Assembly (NCBI GenBank): GCA_038528235.1
Contig: JBCBEX010000081.1
Location: 1 to 19,768, forward strand
Length of the DNA stretch: 19,768 nt
Source of the DNA: JBCBEX01 sp038528235
GTDB taxonomy: Bacteria; Bacteroidota; Rhodothermia; Rhodothermales; Rubricoccaceae
Reading direction: 5' to 3'
Position numbers and translations under genes: made by a program. Shown here piece after piece: positions 7,169 to 14,420 of this stretch (within the stretch, counting starts at the first letter, position 1; every line of letters begins with the position of its first letter). The notes under the pieces are model-generated. The model was not told where the DNA came from, made no database searches, and was given only the letters and a program-made list of their open reading frames with translations.

Positions 7169-8008
7169 CTACCCTGCAAGCGTGGCTTCGGTGGGGCCGT
7201 CGGCGAGGGTGCCGCCTACCAGTATCGCGTGCCCCGCGAAGAGGTCGCCGTCGTCGTACCAGAACTCGAACGCGCCGTCGGGACTGCAGGCGACGGTGTC
7301 GAGCGTCATCCGCGCGACGAAGGCCTCGGACGTGTCCTCGGTGTCGTCCGGTTGGCGCCAGCCGCCGTCCCAGAGCTCAAAGAGCGTGGCTGCGCAAGCC
7401 TCGACGCGTGCGTTCCAGGCCGCCTCGTCCCCCCAGAGTTGCTCGGCGGTGGCAAGCGCCGGTGCAAAGTCGTCAGTGTCGATGCGGCCATTCACACCAC
7501 GGTTGAGCGTGAGGCGTACGGTCGTCCCGTGCCACGTCGCTGTGCCCTCCATCCAGCCGAGCTTCGGGTCTTCGGCGAGTGTGCCAAACCGCGTCGTCTC
7601 GATGGTGTTGGGGCGGCGGAGTGCTTCGGCAAGGTCGAGCAGGTCGTCGTCGGCGTGCTCGAAGCGGTCGCCTAGCCCGAGGTCATCGAGGAAGACCGCG
7701 CGTGTTTCGTCGTCGGACAGGAGCACGGAGAGGCGCACCTGCCCGCCAGGTGGCGCGTCGGCAATCCACGGATGGCCCGTGGGCACCGGCCGCAAGACGG
7801 TCAGCTTGCGCTCTACGAGTGGGCCGTCGACGCGCCGCCATGCGACGAGGCGAAACCCATGCGCGAGATAGTCTTCGTGCACTACAGCTCCTTGGCCCCG
7901 CGTCGAGACGAGGCCCTGCACGATGACGGGCTCCGACGAATAGGACGCCCCTGACGCGTCGATCTCGGTGAGGACGGCTAGGCTGGGCGGGTGGTAGGCA
8001 GCGCGCAT
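7169..8008 (-). CDS. DUF2262-like protein of unknown function
   Basis: A 279-aa soluble protein from the ATG at 8008 (an ATG at 8026 would add six residues). The C-terminal half resembles DUF2262. It shows a G-W-M-E-G-T-A-x-W-H-G segment, a strand followed by NRGVNGRIDTDDFAPALATA, a helix WNARVEACAATLFELW, and the closing pattern SPDGAFEFWYDDGDLFAGHAI followed by a G-T-L-x-x-G tail. The N-terminal half (about 1-140) is acidic and has no family I recognise, though it repeats short beta-strand patterns such as GQVRLSVLLSDDE. No signal peptide or TM helix is seen. It starts 51 bp after the membrane-protein gene on the same strand, so the two are probably co-transcribed. The biochemical role of DUF2262 is not known to me. 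Stop at 7169 is 165 bp from the convergent nucleotidase stop. Confidence 0.75.
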   Translation of the reverse strand: MRAAYHPPSLAVLTEIDASGASYSSEPVIVQGLVSTRGQGAVVHEDYLAHGFRLVAWRRVDGPLVERKLTVLRPVPTGHPWIADAPPGGQVRLSVLLSDDETRAVFLDDLGLGDRFEHADDDLLDLAEALRRPNTIETTRFGTLAEDPKLGWMEGTATWHGTTVRLTLNRGVNGRIDTDDFAPALATAEQLWGDEAAWNARVEACAATLFELWDGGWRQPDDTEDTSEAFVARMTLDTVACSPDGAFEFWYDDGDLFAGHAILVGGTLADGPTEATLAG

Positions 8009-8059
8009 GGTAGAGAGACTGGGCAACAGGGGTGTCGTTGAGGCGAGAGGATACGGCGG

Positions 8060-8818
8060 TTACGCGGTGCGCACGAAGCGGACGATCTCGCGGAGGTGCT
8101 CCACGAAGCGCCGGTCCTCGGTGACGGTCGCCAGCGCGGCTCGATACTCCCGCTCCAGCCGCGTGTGTGCTTCCGTGTTCGCCACGCGTAGCCGCTTCAC
8201 GTCGGACACCAACTCGGCAAGGTCATCGACCAGCGTTTGCACGCGCTCCTGCGTTGTGCTCGCCCAGGAGGTGTCCTCCTTCAGGTCGAGCGTCCCTTCG
8301 AGCGCGTCCACCCGACGACGCAACTCGACGACATCCTCACGCGGGTGAGACACCTCCTTGCGAAACGTCCGCACTTGCTCGGCGAGGTGGGCGTAGGCGC
8401 GAGCGCCCGGCCGCACAAACGTCAGCGCCGCTGCGAGCGCCGCCCCGGCATAGCCGACCGGGCTCCAGCCTGCCGCCGCGATCGCGTAGAGCCCGCCCGC
8501 GGTGAGTACGTGCAGCGCCAGCGCGACTCCGAGCGCCTGCCGCCCGACCGCCGCAATGCGCGCCTGCTGCGCCGCATCCACCTCGATGCCGCGCTCCAAC
8601 GACACCGCCGCCTCGCGGACCGCCGCCCGCGCCGCGAAGTGCACGTTCCAGGGCACCGTCGTGACCAGCAGCAGCCACCACACGCTCACGATACCGACAA
8701 CCCAGTCCACGAGGTCGCCCGCTGGGATGTCGAGCAGGTTCAGAGTGACGAGGACGACCACCACGAGGAGCGTGAGCACCACGGCGGCCATGAGGTAACG
8801 AGCAAAGTCGCGATACAT
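8060..8818 (-). CDS. four-TM membrane protein with C-terminal coiled coil, unrecognised
   Basis: A 252-aa protein from the ATG at 8818. A longer frame to 8929 runs through the promoter dyads and is unlikely to be translated. Predicted TM helices lie at about 8-29, 36-57, 95-116 and 119-135. A charged loop (60-94) separates the two pairs. The rest (about 161-245) is a heptad-rich, highly charged coiled coil facing the same side as the N-terminus. I recognise no family. The shape suits a membrane-anchored scaffold or sensor, but nothing in the sequence shows an enzyme active site. It heads a probable two-gene unit with the DUF2262-like gene and has an AT-rich, dyad-bearing promoter region of its own. 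Confidence 0.78.
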   Translation of the reverse strand: MYRDFARYLMAAVVLTLLVVVVLVTLNLLDIPAGDLVDWVVGIVSVWWLLLVTTVPWNVHFAARAAVREAAVSLERGIEVDAAQQARIAAVGRQALGVALALHVLTAGGLYAIAAAGWSPVGYAGAALAAALTFVRPGARAYAHLAEQVRTFRKEVSHPREDVVELRRRVDALEGTLDLKEDTSWASTTQERVQTLVDDLAELVSDVKRLRVANTEAHTRLEREYRAALATVTEDRRFVEHLREIVRFVRTA

Positions 8819-8842
8819 GGATTCGGCAGGCCAGTGATTGGA

Positions 8843-8884
8843 GTTGACGATGTCAACATAAAATATAATGTAGACGTTGTCAAC
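8843..8884 (-). promoter_or_regulatory. two operator-like dyads overlapping a candidate promoter
   Basis: GTTGACGATGTCAAC (8843-8857) is a perfect dyad with a 3-nt spacer. GTAGACGTTGTCAAC (8870-8884) is the same dyad with one change. Their centres are 27 bp apart and an AT-rich AAAATATAAT core lies between. On the minus strand TTGACA (8883-8878), a 17-nt spacer and TATGTT (8860-8855) resemble a sigma-70 promoter, with one dyad on each box. The same stretch also holds TATATTTT, one base short of the Bacteroidota -7 consensus. Two matching dyads straddling a promoter suggest repression by a dimeric regulator of the membrane-protein gene starting at 8818. No candidate regulator gene is adjacent. 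Confidence 0.5.
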
Positions 8885-8971
8885 AACGATGCTACGTCCT
8901 CGCCGACGCTCGAACTCAGCGGGACGCATCGCGCCCCTTGATGCCTCCTATGCCTGCACCGCAACGCCGTG

Positions 8972-8988
8972 CGCGGTGTTAAACCGCG
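8972..8988 (-). terminator. hairpin after the TolC-type gene
   Basis: CGCGGT (8972-8977) and ACCGCG (8983-8988) form a 6-bp stem with a 5-nt loop, 17 bp past the stop of the export operon's last gene. No T-run follows on the minus strand. Position suggests an operon end; the structure alone is weak. Confidence 0.25.
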
Positions 8989-9004
8989 AGACACGGCGGC
9001 CTAG

Positions 9005-10510
9005 TCAATCGCCGATGGCCCCGGTTGCCCACCGGAAGGTGGCGTCGGCCTTCAAGACGTCGATCTGGGCCGCGATGCGCTCCTCGCGTGCCTCGGCGAG
9101 CGCCTGCTCGCGCTGGTTGACGAGGAAGAGCGTGCTCTCGCCGAGCTCGAAGCGTCGCTGCTCGGCCTCCTGGAGACGCTCGGCTAGCTCCACGCGGCGC
9201 TCGGCGGCCGACACGCGGCGCAGCGACTGACGCAGCGCCACGAGCACGGCGTCTACATCCGCGCGGATCGCCCGCCGAGCGAGGTCCTGCTCGAAGCGCA
9301 GCGCCTGCATCGCGATCTCGGCCTGCGCCACCTCGCTCCGCCCACTCCGGAAGAAGAGCGGCTGGTCGATCTTGAACCCGAGCTTCACGTCAGTCACGCC
9401 GAGGGGGTTGTCGTCGTAGGACACGACCTGGGCTTCCAGCCTGAGGTCGGGGCGAAGCTGCTCGCGAGCGAGGCGCTGCTCCACCTGCATCTGCCGCTGC
9501 TCCAGCGCCACCTCGCGCAGCTCGGGCCGTTGGTCTAGCGCCGTCGCCACGGCCAGCGCCGAGTCTGGTTCGACGGGGAGCCCCGGAAGCACGGGCGCGG
9601 TGTAGCGCGAGGCCTCAGGGGTGCCGTCTTCGTTCCACAGGAAGACGGCCAGCGTGACGCTCGCCTGCTCGGCCTTGCGGCGGGCCTCGGCCACCTTGCC
9701 CTCGCGGCTGACCACGGCCAGCTCCGCCTCGACGCTGTCGACGGCGGCGGTCTCTCCGGCCCGCGCCTGTCGCACCACGAAGTCGCGCCGCTCGGCAGCC
9801 AGCGCCATCAGCTCGCGGTTAACCTGCAAGATCTGCTGCGCCTCGACCCACGACCAGAACGCGCGCGTGGCGTCCAACAGCAGGAGGTTGCGCCCGCGAT
9901 CCTGGAAGGCCTCGGCGAGGCGCGGTGCGAGGCGGGCCTTCTCGAGCGCCGCGCGCCGCGTGTTGGTGCCAAACCCCTGCAGCGGCGAGAACGACAGGCC
10001 GAAGCGCGTCTCCCCAGCAGGCGACGTGCTCACCGACGGATCGATGCTCGACCCCAGCCCGCGCCGGTAGTCGACCATCAGGCTCGGGCTCATCGGCAGG
10101 TCGAACGGAAGCGTCACGCCGCTGCGCAGGACGTTGAGCTTGTCTTTGTTCTCTTCGGTCTTGTACTCGTAGCCGGAGAGCAAGACGGGGTCGAAGCCGC
10201 CGCGGGCGTCGAGCAGGTCAGCGCGGGCGCGGTCGGCCTCCAGGCGCAGCGCCCGCGCCGCCGGGTTGGTCCGCAGCACCTGATCGAGGAAGGCGTCGAG
10301 CGTGAGCACCGGGCAGTCGCGCCCCGGCTCGCAGCGCGCATCGGCTCGCGCACTGTCCTGTGCCAGCGCTGCTGGAGCGCCGAGCAGGCCGAGCGCGAGC
10401 ACGAGGCAGATCCACCTTCTCCACTCCGCACACCCTACGTCCCACAGGTGGCCCAGAGCACTTCGCATCGACATCGTGCAGCGGTGACGTGGCATGGACC
10501 CGGCGCTCAT
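9005..10510 (-). CDS. TolC-family outer-membrane efflux channel
   Basis: Outer-membrane channel that would complete the type I secretion-like exporter encoded just upstream. From the ATG at 10510 it is 501 aa. The start overlaps the HlyD-gene stop as ATGA, which implies translational coupling. Internal ATGs at 10495, 10474 and 10468 bring the signal peptide (RRWICLVLALGLLGAPAALAQ region) nearer the N-terminus and are real alternatives. The mature protein has two related outer-membrane efflux halves with long amphipathic helices: TNPAARALRLEADRARADLL and RNLLLLDATRAFWSWVEAQQ in the first, RPELREVALEQRQMQVEQRL and an R/E-rich helix ending ALAEAREER in the second. Strand-forming segments such as KLGFKIDQPLFF precede the helices. 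Length is typical of Bacteroidota members. Substrate is unknown. Confidence 0.93.
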   Translation of the reverse strand: MSAGSMPRHRCTMSMRSALGHLWDVGCAEWRRWICLVLALGLLGAPAALAQDSARADARCEPGRDCPVLTLDAFLDQVLRTNPAARALRLEADRARADLLDARGGFDPVLLSGYEYKTEENKDKLNVLRSGVTLPFDLPMSPSLMVDYRRGLGSSIDPSVSTSPAGETRFGLSFSPLQGFGTNTRRAALEKARLAPRLAEAFQDRGRNLLLLDATRAFWSWVEAQQILQVNRELMALAAERRDFVVRQARAGETAAVDSVEAELAVVSREGKVAEARRKAEQASVTLAVFLWNEDGTPEASRYTAPVLPGLPVEPDSALAVATALDQRPELREVALEQRQMQVEQRLAREQLRPDLRLEAQVVSYDDNPLGVTDVKLGFKIDQPLFFRSGRSEVAQAEIAMQALRFEQDLARRAIRADVDAVLVALRQSLRRVSAAERRVELAERLQEAEQRRFELGESTLFLVNQREQALAEAREERIAAQIDVLKADATFRWATGAIGD

Positions 10511-11796
10511 TCCCGGACGGGGATCTCGGGCGGCAGGCCGTTCATGCGTCGCCAGATTTCGTAGCCGAGCGAGACGTCGGACAGCATCACCCAGCCGGTG
10601 ACCGACGAGCCCTGGCGGAGGTAGCTCTGGTCTGGCCACGCGGGCAGCGCGCCCGATGTGTCGGGCACCACGAGCAGGCGGTAGCGCCCCATGCCGTCGT
10701 CCACGGGGTCGATGACGCGCACCGTGCCCGTGAAGATGCCGATGGAGACGCCGGGGAAGCCCGCGAACTGCAGCGCCGGGAAGCCTGCGAACTGCAGTTG
10801 CACCCGGCTCCCGGGCTCGACGATGGCGGCGTCCATGCTGCTCACGAACAGCTCGGCGGCCTGGTCGTCCGTCTCGGGCACGACGAGCGCGAGCTGGTCG
10901 CCCGCGGACACCGTCTGTCCCGGTCCGGCCTCCCGCACGCGGGCGATGGTGCCGTCGATGGGGGCGCGCACGACAGACGCCGACTGCCGCTCCTGGGCGT
11001 TGTCGAGCCGGAGGTCGAGTTCGGCACGGCGGGCCTCGAGTGCGCTCGCCGTGCGGTCCACGTCGAGGCGGGCCGACTGCACTTCCTGCTGGGCCGCTTC
11101 CTGCTCGGCGGCCGCGGCGATGGAGTCGGCGCGGGTCTTTTGGAAGGCGAGCTGTTCGCTCTCGAACGCGCGCAGCGAGGTCAGCCCGTCGGCGTAGAGT
11201 GCCTCGCTCCGCTGGAAGCGCTCGCGCGCCGTGGCGTTCTCCAGCGTGGCGTTCTCTAGACGAGCCCGGGCGGCGCGGAGCTGCTGCTCAGCCTGCGCGC
11301 GCGTCTGGCGGGCACGCTCCATCTCCAGCTGCAGCACGCGCAGCTCGCTCGTCCGCGAGGCGGCAATGCGCTCCACGAAGCGGCTGTCCATGAACGACGT
11401 GCTGATGTCTTCGAGCAGGGCGATGGTGTCTCCCGCCGCGACGGCGTCGCCCTCGTCCACGTACCACCGCTGGATGCGCGCGGAGATCTGCGCCTCGACC
11501 GGCTGGGGGCGCGCGTCGGGCGAGAATGCCGTGACGGCCCCCGAGCCTGAGACAGTCTGCTGCCACGGCGTCACCATCAGCGCGATGGCCAGCAGCGCGA
11601 GGGTCGCGAACGAGCCGAGCATCACCCGGAGCGCCATCTTCGGCGTCTCGGCGGCCTGCAGCGCGCTCGAGTGCAAGCCGTAGGGCGACTCGTGCGGAGG
11701 GAGCTGCCCGGCCAGTCGCTCTGCGGGCGGGCGGGCCTCGCGCCAACCCCAGAGGGGCTGGCCGGCTCCGTCAGACGAAGTGGGTGAGGACGACAT
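10507..11796 (-). CDS. HlyD-family membrane fusion protein
   Basis: Periplasmic adaptor linking the ABC exporter to the TolC-type channel. A 429-aa protein with a cytosolic N-terminus (1-53), one TM helix at about 54-77 and a first half-lipoyl motif at 99-129 (VEAQISARIQRWYVDEGDAV). A long coiled-coil hairpin rich in A, R, E and Q spans about 135-265. The second half-lipoyl motif follows (VVRAPIDGTIARVREAGPGQ), then a beta-barrel region. Near its end LQFAGFPALQFAGFP is encoded by two nearly identical 22-bp blocks (10752-10773, 10776-10797). Related HlyD proteins often carry a similar paired motif there, so this is probably structural. It starts 11 bp after the ABC-gene stop and overlaps the TolC-gene start by 4 bp. 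Confidence 0.94.
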   Translation of the reverse strand: MSSSPTSSDGAGQPLWGWREARPPAERLAGQLPPHESPYGLHSSALQAAETPKMALRVMLGSFATLALLAIALMVTPWQQTVSGSGAVTAFSPDARPQPVEAQISARIQRWYVDEGDAVAAGDTIALLEDISTSFMDSRFVERIAASRTSELRVLQLEMERARQTRAQAEQQLRAARARLENATLENATARERFQRSEALYADGLTSLRAFESEQLAFQKTRADSIAAAAEQEAAQQEVQSARLDVDRTASALEARRAELDLRLDNAQERQSASVVRAPIDGTIARVREAGPGQTVSAGDQLALVVPETDDQAAELFVSSMDAAIVEPGSRVQLQFAGFPALQFAGFPGVSIGIFTGTVRVIDPVDDGMGRYRLLVVPDTSGALPAWPDQSYLRQGSSVTGWVMLSDVSLGYEIWRRMNGLPPEIPVRE

Positions 11797-11807
11797 GAAA
11801 CGGGGCG

Positions 11808-14186
11808 TCAGGCGGGTGTGGGCTGGCTGGTGCGGAGCGACGCGACGAGCTGCGGGAAGTGCTCGCAGAGGAACGCGTCGGGCTCGCGGGCGAGCGCGTG
11901 GGGCCTCCCGCTCCAGACGACCGAGCCGCGGTCGAGTACGATCACGTGGTCGGCGCGCTCGACCGTCTCGGGGTCGTCGTCGGTGACGGTGATCAGCGTC
12001 CAGGCGTCGTGGGCGTAGATGCGGTCCATGAGCTTCTGCTTGACCGGCTCCTCGATGCCGTTGAACGCCTCGTCGAGGATGAGCACGCGCGGCTCCCCAA
12101 TGATGGCGCGGGCGATCATAATGCGGCGCACGAAGCCCTGGGCAAACTCCAGGCCCGCCGACGTGACGGCCGTGGTCAGGCCGTCGCGCAGCCCTAGCAC
12201 GTCGTTCTCCAAGTCGGCCATGTGGAGGGCCTGCTGCATCTCCGGGTAGGTGAAGTCGCGGCCCATCGTGATGTTGTCCTCCAGCGTGCCCTTGAACAGC
12301 TCGTCGGTGGAGAGCGCCATACCGATGTCCCGACGGTAGGCCTTCAGGTCGAGGCGGCGGATGTCGTGCCCATCGAACGTGATGCGGCCGCTCTCGGGCT
12401 TGTGGAGACGCACCAGCGTGCGCGAGAGCGTCGACTTCCCGGCTCCGCCGACGCCCACGACGCTGACGTGCGTGCCGGCCTCCGCGCGGAACGAGACGTC
12501 CCGGAGCGCAGGGCGGCTGCCGTAGCCGACGGTGACCCCGCGCAGTTCGAGCGTGGCAGGGCCGGTCCTGGCAGGCATCGGCTCGCCCCCGACCGCTTCG
12601 AGCGGCTTGTCCGTGATGTGCAGGATTTTGCTGATCGCCGTGAGCAGGTCGTACACCTGGTCGAAGAGCTTGACGAGGTTGAACCCGGCCCCCGTGAGCG
12701 ACACGATGACGAGCTCGGCGGCCACGAACTGCCCAAGCGAGATGTCGCCGCGCGTGACGAGGTAGCCCCCGATGCCGAGCGCGATGCCCACCACGAGCGC
12801 CCGGAAGACGGCCGCGCTCGCCAACTGCCGCCCGAAGATGCGGAAGTGGTCACCGCGGGTGCGGACGTAGCGCGCCGCGAGGCGATCCGTGCGGGCGTGG
12901 ACGTACGACGTGGCCCCGTTGAGCTTGAAGCTCTGGTGGCAGCGCGAGAGGTCCTCCAGCCAGTGCGCCATCGCGTACTTCGTACTCGACTCCCGGAAGC
13001 TCGTGTCGAGCGCGTTGCGCCCCAGGCCCCAGATCAGCACCGGCGTGAAGAGAACCGCCAGCAGCCCGACGACGAGGAAGAAGGGGCTGTAGATCGCCAG
13101 CAGCACCAGGCTCACGAGGGCCACGAGCGAGTACGACAGCCCGTCAATCAAGAGCTTGGCGAGGCTCTTCTGCATCGTGATCACGTCGAAGAAGCGGTTC
13201 ATCAGCGCGGGGCCGTACTCGCCCTCCAGCGCCGAGCGCTTCATCATCGGGATGCGGTAGGCGATTTCGAGGCCCGTGGCGGCGAAGAGACGGCGCTGCA
13301 GCACATCGACCGTGTAGTACTGCAGCATCGTAAAGATGCCGTAGAGCAGCAGCCCGGCCGAGATCGCGGCGCAGAAGATGACGATCTGGTTCGTGAACGT
13401 CCCCATCGACACGGCGTCGATGATGCCCTGCGAGGCGAGCGGGATCGTGAGCGAGAAGAGCGCTACCATCACGGCGTACATCGTGACGGTGACGATGTCG
13501 CTGCGCTCGTCGCTCATCAGGCGGAGCAAGCTCTCGAACGTCTCCCGGGCGTTGTCGAGCCGGTCGTGCGGGTCGATGTCGGCGGCGTGGTCGCTGTAGA
13601 GCGGCGGCGCGTGCGTACCGTCGTCGAGGAAGCGCGGGGCCTGGCCCTGCAGGTGGAGCACCTGGATCTCGCCGGGGTAGGCGCGGGCGAGCTCGTCCAC
13701 GTTGTGTCGCTCCTGGGCGCCCGGACCGAGGTTCTGCACCGTGATGCTGCGCGCGAACGTGTTGACCTCCATCACGAGGCCGATGTCCCCCTCGGGCAGC
13801 AGCACGAGGTCGTCCACGAGCCCCCGATCCAGCAACTCGTCGGGCGCGATGTCCTGGTGGACCACCACAAGGCCTTGCGCCCGGGCAAACTCGGCGAGCA
13901 GCTCGAAGAGGGCGAACGACGAGATCGGACGCGACTGCAGGAACGAGCGCAGCCGTTCGGGAGCGATCACGCGGTCGGCGCGGCGCTGGAGGATGCCGAA
14001 CGCCTCGATGGCCTGCTCGCGTAAGCCGCGATGGCCCGACGCGCTAGCCGTACCGTCTCCGTTCGACGACGCTCCGTTCGAGGGAGCGCCATTGGACGAC
14101 GCCCCGTTCGAGGGAGCGCCATTGGACGACGCCCCGTTCAACGGGCCTGCGGTGGATGCGTCGCCGTTGTGCGGTGGCTGGGACAT
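11808..14186 (-). CDS. ABC exporter (C39-like domain + TMD + divergent ATPase)
   Basis: Inner-membrane engine of the tripartite exporter. From the ATG at 14186 (792 aa; an upstream ATG at 14231 is less likely) it begins with a repetitive N/G/A/S/P linker (17-43). A domain at about 85-180 resembles the C39-like fold of HlyB-type exporters but has no catalytic cysteine motif (LLPEGDIGLVMEV...). A six-helix TM domain lies at about 230-530 and the ATPase at about 545-780. Walker A is GVGGAGKST with K584, and Walker B is VLILDEAF with D705/E706. Three other sites deviate: the Q-loop glutamine is S626 (ALSTDELFKGT), the LSGGQ signature reads FAQGF (681-685), and the H-loop histidine is replaced by aspartate (VTDDDPE, about D737). 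It is first in the operon with the HlyD and TolC genes. A non-peptidase C39-like domain suggests large, leaderless cargo. Confidence 0.92.
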   Translation of the reverse strand: MSQPPHNGDASTAGPLNGASSNGAPSNGASSNGAPSNGASSNGDGTASASGHRGLREQAIEAFGILQRRADRVIAPERLRSFLQSRPISSFALFELLAEFARAQGLVVVHQDIAPDELLDRGLVDDLVLLPEGDIGLVMEVNTFARSITVQNLGPGAQERHNVDELARAYPGEIQVLHLQGQAPRFLDDGTHAPPLYSDHAADIDPHDRLDNARETFESLLRLMSDERSDIVTVTMYAVMVALFSLTIPLASQGIIDAVSMGTFTNQIVIFCAAISAGLLLYGIFTMLQYYTVDVLQRRLFAATGLEIAYRIPMMKRSALEGEYGPALMNRFFDVITMQKSLAKLLIDGLSYSLVALVSLVLLAIYSPFFLVVGLLAVLFTPVLIWGLGRNALDTSFRESSTKYAMAHWLEDLSRCHQSFKLNGATSYVHARTDRLAARYVRTRGDHFRIFGRQLASAAVFRALVVGIALGIGGYLVTRGDISLGQFVAAELVIVSLTGAGFNLVKLFDQVYDLLTAISKILHITDKPLEAVGGEPMPARTGPATLELRGVTVGYGSRPALRDVSFRAEAGTHVSVVGVGGAGKSTLSRTLVRLHKPESGRITFDGHDIRRLDLKAYRRDIGMALSTDELFKGTLEDNITMGRDFTYPEMQQALHMADLENDVLGLRDGLTTAVTSAGLEFAQGFVRRIMIARAIIGEPRVLILDEAFNGIEEPVKQKLMDRIYAHDAWTLITVTDDDPETVERADHVIVLDRGSVVWSGRPHALAREPDAFLCEHFPQLVASLRTSQPTPA
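14065..14145. repeat. 30-bp coding tandem repeat at the ABC exporter N-terminus
   Basis: Two full 30-bp units (14065-14094, 14095-14124) differ at one base, and a partial third starts at 14125. They encode a 10-residue period of the type NGASSNGAPS on the minus strand, before the first folded domain. The period is a multiple of three, so copy-number change keeps the frame. Confidence 0.88.
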
Positions 14187-14284
14187 AGAGATGGGCGTTG
14201 GGTGCCACACCGTTGCGGCAGCACGCAGCATGGGCCGGACGCGGGTGGCTTGCCGATGAGCTCGGCATCGGGCCCAAGAGGTGA

Positions 14285-14362
14285 CGGCCTGCGTACAGGC
14301 CGCAGTTGGGCAGCGAGGAGAAGTGAGTCGTGGCCCCGTTCGCTAACTGACCGTTGCGTCAG
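14285..14362. promoter_or_regulatory. two dyads in the leader of the export operon
   Basis: In the 234-bp gap before the ABC gene, CGGCCTG-CGTA-CAGGCCG (14285-14302) is a perfect 7-bp dyad and CTGAC-CGTTGC-GTCAG (14347-14362) a perfect 5-bp dyad. Either could be an operator, or a terminator for the upstream gene that ends at 14421. No recognisable promoter box was found, so the function is open. Confidence 0.3.
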
Positions 14363-14420
14363 GGCGTGCGACACTCAGTAGGACGGGTGAAGCGCCGGGA
14401 TGATCCGAGGCGTCCGCGCG

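Noticed and set aside
8819..8929. Extending the coiled-coil membrane protein to the start at 8929
   Set aside because: The extra residues are encoded by the AT-rich promoter and operator dyads, and the ATG at 8818 gives a normal N-terminus just before the first TM helix.
10752..10797. Near-identical 22-bp direct repeat in the HlyD-type gene as a recent duplication
   Set aside because: Related HlyD proteins carry a similar paired F-x-G-[FW]-P motif at this place, so it is probably an old structural feature.
12222..14024. 600-aa plus-strand frame opposite the ABC exporter
   Set aside because: Its R/E/D/V/H-rich translation has no domain and lies wholly antisense to a gene with Walker motifs and TM helices.
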